A DNA stretch of 64,000 bases from Aminobacter aganoensis (GTDB taxonomy: Bacteria > Pseudomonadota > Alphaproteobacteria > Rhizobiales > Rhizobiaceae). This document shows, one piece after another, positions 36,127-43,385 of this stretch. A model generated the notes under the pieces. That model was not told the DNA's origin. It saw only the letters and a list, made by a program, of their open reading frames with translations, and did no database searches. The first letter of the stretch is position 1; each line of letters starts with the position of its first letter. Position numbers and translations under genes: made by a program. The stretch lies in contig NZ_JACHOU010000021.1 in NCBI RefSeq assembly GCF_014206975.1, forward strand, positions 1-64,000, given 5' to 3'.

Positions 36127-37326
36127 ATGAACATCATCAGCACCAGGCAGAACCAGCAGCCGGCAGTCAGCAGCGGTTTCCGCGTGGACATCTCGCGCGG
36201 CGAGCGCATCGGGCGTGTTTCGTCGGAATGGTTTTCGCGACCCGATGACGAGCGTTATCTGTCGCTCAGCGAGCTTTACGACGGCGTGAAGGCGCGCGCG
36301 GATCGCGCCACGGCCCGCACAGTGGAAAGCCGAGCAATGCGCGTCGAGGCGAGCCGGGAGGATGCGGAGAGGCTTTCGCTTATCGTCCCCGGACAGGAGC
36401 AGCCGATTGCGCCGACGCATTGGAGCTTCGGCCAGTTGTGCAGCCTTGTCGGCGCGCCGGCATCCTATATGCGCCAGCTTCCCGCGCCGCTGGCAGGCAT
36501 CAACCTGCAGCATGGCCTGCTGTCGCACCGTGCCGAGCTTGTCAAGACGCTGGAAACGGACGATGGCCGCATTGAGCTTAGCGCCGTGACCGGCCCGGAC
36601 TATGGCCGCATCTGGGATCACGAGCTTGTCGCCGCCGTCATGAAGATCGCCGGAAATGGCACCGGCGATACCATGTGGAAGGTTCCCGGCGTTCTGGATT
36701 GGGCGGCCATGACGCACAATCCGTTCGTGGACATCACCAAGGACACCACCACGCTCTACGCCAGCGACCGCGACGTTTTCCTGTTCTTGGTCGACGACAC
36801 GCACCCCATCGAGGCCGGATGCCTGCCGAACGGCGAGCCCGATTTGTACTTTCGCGGCTTCTACGCATGGAACAGCGAGGTAGGCAGCAAGACCCTTGGA
36901 ATTGCGAGCTTCTACCTGCGCGCCGTGTGCATGAATCGCAATCTGTGGGGCTGCGAAAATTTCGAGGAAATCACCATCCGGCACTCGAAGTTCGCGGCAC
37001 AGCGCTTCGCGCACGAAGCGGCCCCGGCGCTGACCAGCTTCGCCAATTCCTCGCCCGCCCCATTCGTGGCCGGCATCAAGGCGGCGCGGGAGAAGATCGT
37101 CGCCCGCACCGACGAAGACCGCGAGAGCTTCCTGCGCAAGCGCGGGTTCGGCAAGGCCGAGACTGCGAAGATCATTGAGACCGTGCTTTCCGAGGAAGGA
37201 CATCCGCCCGCAAGCATCTTCGATTTCGTGCAGGGCATCACCGCCCATGCGCGAGACAAGACCAATCAGGACAGCCGGCTTGAGCTTGAGGGCAAGGCCA
37301 AGGCCTTGCTTGAAAAGGCGGCATAA
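36127..37326 (+). CDS. DUF932 family (phage/plasmid-like) protein
   Basis: A 399-residue protein of the DUF932 family, common on ICEs, plasmids and phages and of unproven role, often found near ParB-like genes. Recognisable parts are the GQLCSLVGAPASYMRQLP helix, TGPDYGRIWDHELV and the SEVGSKTLGIASFYLRAVC core. It starts at the ATG at 36127 with an AAGGAGACAAGG region upstream. It shares its leader type with the ParB-like gene, so the two are probably controlled together. Confidence 0.85.
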   Translation: MNIISTRQNQQPAVSSGFRVDISRGERIGRVSSEWFSRPDDERYLSLSELYDGVKARADRATARTVESRAMRVEASREDAERLSLIVPGQEQPIAPTHWSFGQLCSLVGAPASYMRQLPAPLAGINLQHGLLSHRAELVKTLETDDGRIELSAVTGPDYGRIWDHELVAAVMKIAGNGTGDTMWKVPGVLDWAAMTHNPFVDITKDTTTLYASDRDVFLFLVDDTHPIEAGCLPNGEPDLYFRGFYAWNSEVGSKTLGIASFYLRAVCMNRNLWGCENFEEITIRHSKFAAQRFAHEAAPALTSFANSSPAPFVAGIKAAREKIVARTDEDRESFLRKRGFGKAETAKIIETVLSEEGHPPASIFDFVQGITAHARDKTNQDSRLELEGKAKALLEKAA

Positions 37327-37517
37327 CCACCGAAGCCGCGCGGCTGGATTTCCCGCCGCGCGGCATTCGGCTCCGATATCTTGTGCCGTCGCGTCAATGC
37401 CCGGCACGGCCGCGCTCGCCGGGCTTCGCCCGGCTCGCAATGCGAGGACCACCATGATTGCGACCGACATCATGCGGCCACGCACGAAATGAAATCGACG
37501 GGCCGAATGTCGGCCGT

Positions 37518-38066
37518 TCAGGCGTCCGCCTTTTTCCTGCGCGTCGGCTTCGCGGCCGACTTTGCCGTTCGCGCTTTTGCCGCTGGGGCCGCCGCCCGAG
37601 ATGCCGGCGGGCGCTTCGGCTTTTCGGCAACGACCGGAGCGGGTGCCTGCGCCGCGCGCTTGCGGCCAAGTCCCATGCTCTTGGCCAGCGAGGACCTCGC
37701 CGCCGCATAGGCCGGCGCCACCATCGGATAGTCGAGCGGCAGGCTCCACTTCTGGCGGTATTCGTCGGGGCTGAGATTGTAGTGGGTGGAAAGGTGCCGC
37801 TTCAGCGATTTGAACTTCTTCCCGTCCTCCAAGCAGACGATGTAGTCGGCCGTCACCGACTTCTTGATCGGCACCGCAGGGGAGCGCGTTTCGTCCGGTA
37901 CAGGCGTTGCGCCGGTGCGCAGCCGTTGGATCGCCGCGTGAATGTCGGCGATCAGCGCCGGCAGCTCGGCGCGAGGCACCGAATTGTTCGAGACGTAGGC
38001 CACGACGATATCGGACGCGAGCGCGACCGCACCCGAGCTGTCGTTGCGCGTGGCTTCATCTGTCAT
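37518..38066 (-). CDS. MucR/Ros-family zinc-finger regulator
   Basis: A 182-residue MucR/Ros protein. The DNA-binding domain (about 70-130) reads YIVCLEDGKKFKSLKRHL then THYNLSPDEYRQKWSLP. The second zinc ligand, Cys in classic Ros, is Asp here (CLED), as known for some Mesorhizobium homologues that fold differently or without zinc. A long Lys/Ala/Pro-rich tail (about 135-182) resembles a histone-like tail, in line with the H-NS-like role proposed for MucR. It probably silences or tunes ICE genes. Confidence 0.88.
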   Translation of the reverse strand: MTDEATRNDSSGAVALASDIVVAYVSNNSVPRAELPALIADIHAAIQRLRTGATPVPDETRSPAVPIKKSVTADYIVCLEDGKKFKSLKRHLSTHYNLSPDEYRQKWSLPLDYPMVAPAYAAARSSLAKSMGLGRKRAAQAPAPVVAEKPKRPPASRAAAPAAKARTAKSAAKPTRRKKADA

Positions 38067-38195
38067 GAGCGTCCCTCCCGGCTAAGGATTTGAAGTCGTA
38101 GCGAAGCTCCATGCCGCAATCGAGCACGGCCTGCAAGAACGGCGGGCCGGCCGATTCCTATCTTACGTTATGGTGCGACTGCCGACATAACGGGA

Positions 38196-38477
38196 TTACG
38201 TGATGGACAGCGTCCTTGATTTCTTTCTTTTCTGAGACGGGGCGATAGTGGCGACGTCCCGCAGTAGTTCATGTGGGTCGAAGCCGATCGTCTCCGCCAG
38301 GTCAAGAAACTCGATGACGTCGATCCGTCTACCGCCAGATTCGATTGCCGCAACGACGGATTGGTATCGGTCTATCGCTTCCGCAAGATCGGCCTGGCTC
38401 AAGCCTGCCTCCTTGCGCTTGTCCACGATCAACTGGACGAGACGCACATGCCTCGGTGAACGAAGTGTCTTCTGCAT
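38196..38477 (-). CDS. XRE-family repressor
   Basis: A 93-residue helix-turn-helix protein (AGLSQADLAEAIDRYQSVVAAIESG is the HTH core). I start at the ATG at 38477 (MQKTLRSPRHV); the frame goes on to 38510. A palindromic operator lies about 50 bases upstream. It belongs to the ICE regulatory block; its target genes are unknown. Confidence 0.8.
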   Translation of the reverse strand: MQKTLRSPRHVRLVQLIVDKRKEAGLSQADLAEAIDRYQSVVAAIESGGRRIDVIEFLDLAETIGFDPHELLRDVATIAPSQKRKKSRTLSIT

Positions 38478-38527
38478 CCCTGCCGGCCCTTGACGAAACC
38501 GGCAGTTCAATTAAATGGAATTTCAGA

Positions 38528-38546
38528 TAACCAGAAAATCTGGTTA
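38528..38546. promoter_or_regulatory. Operator upstream of the XRE gene
   Basis: Perfect palindrome TAACCAGA-AAA-TCTGGTTA, in an AT-rich patch 51 bases upstream of the XRE start codon. Autoregulation is the simplest reading. Confidence 0.6.
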
Positions 38547-38618
38547 GCGGCTCCCTTTCACGACGTAGCCGTCGCGAAGCCCGCTGACCAGACATCCGCG
38601 GATATGACGAGATCGCAG

Positions 38619-38852
38619 CTAACGTTTCCGTCGTCCCGAAGCCTCCGGCCGCTTCACCAGCTCGCCGGGCTCCATCCCGAGCGCATCTGCGATTTGGCCA
38701 AGCACGGTCACGCTGGCCGACACGTCGCCCCGTTCGATTGCGCCGACGTATCGCATGCTGAGGCCCGCGCGATGGGCCAGTTCCTCTTGCGTCAGCGTCT
38801 TGTCATGGCGTGCCTGACGCAGATTTCTCGCCATGATCTCCTTGAGATCCAT
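38619..38852 (-). CDS. QseC-like XRE regulator
   Basis: A 77-residue helix-turn-helix protein (LTQEELAHRAGLSMRYVGAIERG core). It is divergent from a QseM-like gene and has paired palindromes right in front of it. In ICEMlSymR7A a small regulator, QseC, in this arrangement represses qseM and itself and makes a two-state switch. The name is inferred from position and operator layout, not from sequence identity. Confidence 0.7.
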   Translation of the reverse strand: MDLKEIMARNLRQARHDKTLTQEELAHRAGLSMRYVGAIERGDVSASVTVLGQIADALGMEPGELVKRPEASGRRKR

Positions 38853-38873
38853 GACAAGAGGGGAACCAGCATG

Positions 38874-38902
38874 GGAACGATCGTTCTAGGAATCATCGTT
38901 CC
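38874..38902. promoter_or_regulatory. Paired operators between the qseC-like and qseM-like genes
   Basis: GGAACGATCGTTCT (38874-38887; inner 12 bases perfectly symmetric) is followed by GGAATCATCGTTCC (38889-38902). Their centres are 15 bases apart, and they lie 22 bases upstream of the qseC-like start. Two sites of unequal quality are what a concentration-dependent switch needs. The remaining 38903-39100 up to the qseM-like gene shows no gene. Confidence 0.7.
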
Positions 38903-39110
38903 TATTCGTGTGTCGATATGCTATATTTGCGCCGGTGCTGCCCCCAGCTTCATCGTCTCGCGAGCCACTGATTGGGACAGTCAATACAGGCCTCTAACGT
39001 CGTATGAAGTGCAATGAATGCCTCAATACAGAAAGTCCGACGCTCGTTTGGTGCAATAATTTTCCATCGATCGAGCATTTCATCTTGGCTTACTGCCACT
39101 GGAGGCCGCC

Positions 39111-39392
39111 TTGCTGCGCGTGCCGCTGCTCGACCCTGATGTTGCCGACGAGGCGCCGACATCGCCGATCTTGACTGGATACGACGAGGAGCGGCTGCTG
39201 ACCTATCTGCGTCTGCTGCAAGCCGAGATCGACAATGCCGACTGGCGAGAGGTCGCCAAGATCGTCCTGCACATCGATCCGGAGAAGGAGCCCGAGCGCG
39301 CTTACCGCGCCTGGGAAACCCATCTCGCCCGAGCGCATTGGATGACGAAGAAGGGCTATAGCTACATCGTTTCCGGCGGCGCGCCCCACTGA
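39111..39392 (+). CDS. QseM-like DUF2285 antiactivator
   Basis: A 93-residue stand-alone DUF2285 protein (LDPDVADEAPTS, ILTGYDEERLLTYLRLL, WREVAKIVLHIDP, RAYRAWETHLARAHWM). QseM of ICEMlSymR7A is such a protein and binds TraR and FseA to block transfer. It starts at a TTG at 39111 with a GGAGG 5 bases upstream; a weak start fits low output. It lies directly before the FseA-like gene. The family is secure; the antiactivator role is by analogy. Confidence 0.78.
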   Translation: MLRVPLLDPDVADEAPTSPILTGYDEERLLTYLRLLQAEIDNADWREVAKIVLHIDPEKEPERAYRAWETHLARAHWMTKKGYSYIVSGGAPH

Positions 39393-39521
39393 TCGTTACA
39401 GGTAAGCGACCGGCCTGTCTTCTTTGCAAATCAGGTTGCTGACTCACCGACTCCACTTTTCCTCGCCTTCACGGAAGCTTGCTCGAATGGTGGGCGGGCG
39501 GTCGTGGAAAGGACGATTGCC

Positions 39522-40311
39522 ATGTCGCAGCGGCGCGACTGGAGCGATCCCGAAGCCTGGGCGGACATGCTGAGCTACGAGCCGACCGACTTCGCCATCG
39601 AATATTTGCTGCGCAACGACGAGTTCGTCGCCGAATGCCAGGCGCTGCTGGAACGCGTCAAAGCGCGGCGCGGCGAGCTGGTAGGCACATCCGAGTTCGT
39701 CGAACGGTGGGGATTGCGATTTCGTCGCCGGAGATGACGGACCGCCTGCACCCGAGCAGATCGTCTGGTCAGAGAAGGCCTTTCCTCGCGTTCTGCGCGC
39801 GACCAGGCTGACCGATCCGGATGCCCCGAGGCCGCCTGCCGTCGATCTTTCCAACGCCGGCGACATCCAACGCGCGGCCGACATTGGCCGATCCCTCGCG
39901 CGCTGGCCCGCCGATGGCGCGCACGACCTTGTTTTCGACGGCCATCAAGCCAAAACCGACGTCAATGCCATCTCTCTGCCGCTCGATGACGCCTTCGAGT
40001 TGCGCCTCGACGCTGCCCGCCGCTTCTGGCGCGCATTGAAGGGCAGGCGTCCGACGCCTGCCTACGGCGCCCTGCCGCGGCAGTCGACCGCGCGCCATGT
40101 CATAAACCTTCGCGCCTTGGATGGTCGTCGCGCCGGCTCGTCGCTGCGCGAGATCGCCGAGACGCTGTTCGCCAATTCGCCAATTCCGGCTCGTGACTGG
40201 CGCGATCATCCGCTACGTCACAAAGCTCGCACGACTCTGCGCCGTGCCGGCCGGCTGGTCGCCGGCGGCTATCGCGACCTGCTTTACTACCCGGGAAAGG
40301 CTCCCCGGTAG
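39522..40311 (+). CDS. fseA: FseA-like transfer activator, DUF6499-DUF2285, split by a +1 frameshift
   Basis: Frame one (39522-39737) encodes a 71-residue DUF6499 part (RDWSDPEAWADMLSYEP ... FVERWGLRF). The DUF2285 part continues in the +1 frame (open from 39685 to the stop at 40309-40311), and that frame has no good start codon for its first 80 or more codons. Slipping +1 at TTT-C (39720-39723) joins WGLRF to VAGDDGP and gives one protein of about 262 residues. Msi172-Msi171 of ICEMlSymR7A makes FseA this way. FseA activates the excisionase gene, and an RdfS-like gene follows directly here. Confidence 0.82.
39706..39737 (+). promoter_or_regulatory. Candidate +1 programmed frameshift site in the FseA-like gene
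   Basis: The zero frame reads GGA TTG CGA TTT CGT CGC CGG AGA TGA. A tRNA-Phe on TTT can re-pair on TTC one base on, which enters the DUF2285 frame (GTC GCC GGA GAT GAC). The only overlap between the +1 open frame and the zero-frame stop is 39685-39737. A G-rich GGTGGGGA six bases before could act as an internal Shine-Dalgarno stimulator. The exact slip codon is inferred. Confidence 0.6.
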
Positions 40312-40448
40312 GCATTCCTGGGCGGGTGGGCAAAAACGACACCCCTCATCTTTTCCCTCCCTCGGCCCCGTCGAACTTCGCCATCGTCCTCTCCACGCGC
40401 CCCGGCAGGCCCGGGACGACACCGCCACCGCAAGGGAGCAGGACGAGA

Positions 40449-40736
40449 ATGGCGAAAGACACCGACGAGCTTCCCCGCCGCTTCGTGCGCACCAAGGAGG
40501 CCGCCCATTTCGTCGGGCTGTGCGCCCGCACGATGGAGAAGCATCGCACCTACGGCACCGGGCCGCGATACTGCAAGGTCGGCGGCCGAATCCTCTACGA
40601 CATCGAGGACCTGCGCGAGTGGATCGCCACCAGCCGGCGCTCTTCGACCAGCGACACCGACACCACCGACATCCCGCCGGCAAAGCCCCATGCCGCCCGC
40701 GCGCCTGCCTATGTCGGCCGGCCGCGCGAGCGCTGA
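40449..40736 (+). CDS. RdfS-like excisionase / helix-turn-helix protein
   Basis: A 95-residue AlpA/MerR-like winged helix protein (FVRTKEAAHFVGLCARTMEKHR, then YCKVGGRILYDIEDLREW). It lies right after the FseA-like activator and before repA-traF-relaxase, as RdfS does in Mesorhizobium ICEs, where it turns the integrase towards excision and also aids expression of transfer genes. It starts at the ATG at 40449. A plain regulator is the alternative. Confidence 0.75.
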   Translation: MAKDTDELPRRFVRTKEAAHFVGLCARTMEKHRTYGTGPRYCKVGGRILYDIEDLREWIATSRRSSTSDTDTTDIPPAKPHAARAPAYVGRPRER

Positions 40737-40749
40737 TCGGAGAATGATC

Positions 40750-41625
40750 ATGCGGCGGCGTCTGGTCGAGGACGAGCAGCTTCTCCGGTTCCGGGCGCGC
40801 GGCGGCGACATGGCGGCGCGCGACTCGCAAGACCTGATGGCCTGGCCGTTCTTCTCGCTGGCGAAATCCCGCCGCATCACGCCGATCGACTTTCACATGG
40901 GCAACATCTCCATACGCGTCGAGGCCACGCTCGAGCACGGAATGGCGACCATTTGGGATGCCGACATCCTCATCTGGGCTGCCAGCCAGATCGTCGACGC
41001 CCGTGACAAGGGCTTGCTTACCTCGCGGCTGATGGCCGCCACGCCCTATGAGATCCTGACCTTCATCGGCCGCGGCGATGCCGGACCGAACTACGATCGG
41101 CTGAAGGCGGCGCTCGACCGGCTGCAGTCGACGACTGTCGCGACGTCGATCCGACAGCCGTCCGAGCGCCGCCGCCATCGGTTCTCCTGGATCAACGAAT
41201 GGAAAGAGCGGCTGGACGGCGACGGGCGGCCGCTCGGCATCGAGCTGATCCTGCCGGACTGGTTCTATTCCGGCGTTCTCGACGACGCGCTGATCCTGAC
41301 TATCGACCGAGAGTATTTCGATCTCACGGGCGGTCTCGAACGCTGGCTCTACCGCCTGGTGCGCAAGCACGGCGGTCGGCAGGCTTGGGGATGGAGCTTC
41401 GATCTTCGCCACCTTCATCTGAAATCGGGCAGCCTCTCGCCGCTCAAGCGCTTCGCCTTCGAGCTGCGCGAGATCGTCCGTCGCCAGCCGCTGCCGGGCT
41501 ACAGGCTCGCGCTGGCCACCGACCCGAACGGCCGCCAACGCCTCACCTTCCGCCCCGATCCGAACAATCCGACAGGCAGCAGGACGGGCACGCGCCCGAC
41601 ACGCCGTCGTTCGAGCCGACTGTGA
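40750..41625 (+). CDS. Replication initiator protein A family (RepA-like)
   Basis: A 291-residue plasmid-type initiator: AWPFFSLAKSRR, ATIWDADILIWAASQI, TPYEILTFIGRG, YDRLKAALDRLQST and WLYRLVRKHGG are typical of the family. I prefer the ATG at 40750, 7 bases after GGAG; an ATG at 40744 also fits. Direct repeats and dyads follow its stop, which suggests that the excised ICE can replicate. Confidence 0.85.
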   Translation: MRRRLVEDEQLLRFRARGGDMAARDSQDLMAWPFFSLAKSRRITPIDFHMGNISIRVEATLEHGMATIWDADILIWAASQIVDARDKGLLTSRLMAATPYEILTFIGRGDAGPNYDRLKAALDRLQSTTVATSIRQPSERRRHRFSWINEWKERLDGDGRPLGIELILPDWFYSGVLDDALILTIDREYFDLTGGLERWLYRLVRKHGGRQAWGWSFDLRHLHLKSGSLSPLKRFAFELREIVRRQPLPGYRLALATDPNGRQRLTFRPDPNNPTGSRTGTRPTRRRSSRL

Positions 41626-41641
41626 GGTTCCTGTGGACATG

Positions 41642-41706
41642 CCCGTGCTATCAGGAACCGCGACTCCCGTACTATCGGGAACCGGATTCCCGTACTATCG
41701 GGAACC
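41642..41706. repeat. Three iterons after repA (candidate oriV)
   Basis: The 18-base unit CCCGTACTATCGGGAACC occurs at 41666-41683 and 41689-41706, and with two changes at 41642-41659. The spacing is 24 and 23 bases, close to two helix turns. Each unit holds a partial dyad (TCCCG ... CGGGA). This is the usual look of RepA binding sites. Confidence 0.8.
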
Positions 41707-41765
41707 CAAATCCGACCCGAAGCCCGGGGCTGCGGGCAGTTGCGGGCGTCCTAACTTTACTAACC

Positions 41766-41874
41766 GGGAATCCTTCGGATTCCCTCTAACGCGGCAGGCG
41801 GTTTCCGCGCCCTGTGGACGCACGCAGTTTCCGAGACACCGGAAACAAGTTGCACCTTTTCGGAAACTTGTTTC
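41766..41874. other. Dyad cluster next to the iterons (part of candidate oriV)
   Basis: A perfect 8-base hairpin GGGAATCC-TTC-GGATTCCC (41766-41784) is followed by nested dyads: GTTTCCG / CGGAAAC (41825-41844), and a perfect 12-base inverted repeat CGGAAACAAGTT / AACTTGTTTCCG (41838-41849 and 41863-41874). No gene covers 41626-41952. Confidence 0.65.
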
Positions 41875-41952
41875 CGACGATTGGCGAGGGCGGCACATGC
41901 GCACCCGCGATCGGCGAGCCGCCATCATTCCCAAAATCAACGGAGCAAAGCC

Positions 41953-42465
41953 ATGACGAGGCGCGATCGCCTGCATCCTGGCAGGGCACCGGGGTGGGAT
42001 GACGACGACCTCACCGATGTCGAGCTGGTGTGGGTCAGGAAGCGGATCGAGAACTACATCCGCTTCGGCCACGTGGCGGCGAAGCGGACGCTCGACCGCA
42101 GCCGCCGCATCGTCTCCTTCACGCCGGGCAGCGTTTTCGGCTTCGTGCGCTGGACGGCGAACGACTTTGGCACAATCGCCTCGCGCATCGATATATTGCG
42201 CGCGGTCGAGTCGGGCGAGCGCTGCTCGACCGTCGCCTATGTGCGGCCCGGCGCCGACATCCTGCTCACCGTGAGCGGCTGGCCGAATGTCGAGAAGGTG
42301 CTTCAGGTCATCGACCAGATCGAGGCGCTCGGCATCGACGCGGCCGATGCCTCGCCCGACCACTGGCGGCACGTTCACAGCCGCTTCGCCGTCCGCGAGA
42401 CGCCGCGGCCATATAGCCGTCAGCGTCACGAGGCCTGGCTTCTGCGCCGGCGGATCGAGCCATGA
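41953..42465 (+). CDS. DUF2840 family protein
   Basis: A 170-residue protein matching DUF2840, a family found between repA and traF on many alphaproteobacterial conjugative elements. Typical parts are DVELVWVRKRIENYIRFG, PGSVFGFVRW and GTIASRIDILRAV. It has no known role. It starts at the ATG at 41953 with GGAG upstream and overlaps traF by 4 bases. Confidence 0.82.
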   Translation: MTRRDRLHPGRAPGWDDDDLTDVELVWVRKRIENYIRFGHVAAKRTLDRSRRIVSFTPGSVFGFVRWTANDFGTIASRIDILRAVESGERCSTVAYVRPGADILLTVSGWPNVEKVLQVIDQIEALGIDAADASPDHWRHVHSRFAVRETPRPYSRQRHEAWLLRRRIEP

Positions 42466-43058
42466 GCGCGCGCCGGGTTATCGCCGTCACCATGCTCGCT
42501 GGCACGGCGATGATCGCCGTTCCCACGTGGGCCGTATTCCGGCCGCGCCTCATTTGGAATGCCTCCGCCAGCGTGCCGATCGGCCTGTACCGCGTCGAGC
42601 CGATCGGTGGCGTCGACGTTGCCGATCTTGTCGTGGTCATGCCGCCCGAGCCGCTGGCGGCTTTCCTGTCGGAGCGCGGCTACCTGCCGCGCGGCGTGCC
42701 GCTGATCAAGCGCGTGCTGGCGCTCGCGGGTACGGAAGTCTGCCGGCGTGGCGCGGAGATCGTCGCCTATGACGTGACCTACGGCCGCGCGCGCGAGCGC
42801 GACAGTCGCGGCCGCAAGCTGCCGGAATGGCAGGGTTGCGCCGTGGTCTCGGAAGGCGAGGCCTTCCTCATGAACTGGGACGCCGCCCACAGCTTCGACA
42901 GCCGCTATGTCGGCCCGCTGCCGATCGCCTCGATCGTCGGCCGGGCGGTCCCCGTCTGGATCGCTGACGACGCCGATTCCGTCACCGCTTCGCCGGCGAC
43001 GCCGCTCAGCACGCCACCCAAATCGCACTTCCATGCCAACGAAAGGAACGCGCCATGA
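42462..43058 (+). CDS. traF: TraF, S26-type conjugative peptidase
   Basis: A 198-residue inner-membrane serine peptidase of the signal peptidase S26 class. After one N-terminal membrane helix (about 5-25) it has the catalytic Ser37 in SASVPIGLYR and the general base Lys83 in LIKRVLALAG, then GEAFLMNWDAAHSFDSRY. In RP4 and related systems TraF cuts and cyclises the TrbC pilin, whose gene lies in the trb operon downstream. It overlaps both neighbours by 4 bases. Confidence 0.92.
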   Translation: MSARRVIAVTMLAGTAMIAVPTWAVFRPRLIWNASASVPIGLYRVEPIGGVDVADLVVVMPPEPLAAFLSERGYLPRGVPLIKRVLALAGTEVCRRGAEIVAYDVTYGRARERDSRGRKLPEWQGCAVVSEGEAFLMNWDAAHSFDSRYVGPLPIASIVGRAVPVWIADDADSVTASPATPLSTPPKSHFHANERNAP

Positions 43059-43381
43059 GCAGGATAGGCACATTCACTCGCAACGATGACGGCTTCTTCG
43101 GCAACATCCGAACGCTCACCCTCGATGTGAAGCTCTCCATTCTGCCGGCCGAGAAATCGGACGCGGAGAACGCGCCGGACCATCGCATCTTCTGCGAAGG
43201 CCTCGAAGTTGGCGCTGCGTGGAACCGCACCGGCGAGAAGGCCGGCCTGTGGCTGTCGGTCGCCGTCGACGACCCGACCTTCGTGCAGCCGCTACGGGCG
43301 CGGCTGTTCGAGGCCGACGCCGAGAAAGGCACCTGGACCCTGCATTGGGACCGGCTGTCGAAGCGCGACGAACGGGCTTGA
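43055..43381 (+). CDS. DUF736 family protein, second copy
   Basis: A 108-residue DUF736 protein (RIGTFTRNDDGFFGNIRTLTLDVK in outline, EVGAAWN, LSVAVDDPTF, WTLHWDR). It lies in the traF operon, with ATGA overlap. It differs clearly from the copy at 35440, so it is an old paralogue and not a recent duplicate. The role is unknown. Confidence 0.88.
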   Translation: MSRIGTFTRNDDGFFGNIRTLTLDVKLSILPAEKSDAENAPDHRIFCEGLEVGAAWNRTGEKAGLWLSVAVDDPTFVQPLRARLFEADAEKGTWTLHWDRLSKRDERA

Positions 43382-43385
43382 AGCC

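Noticed and set aside
41642-41706. CRISPR array
   Set aside because: Three units with 5-6-base gaps leave no spacers; iterons next to repA explain them.
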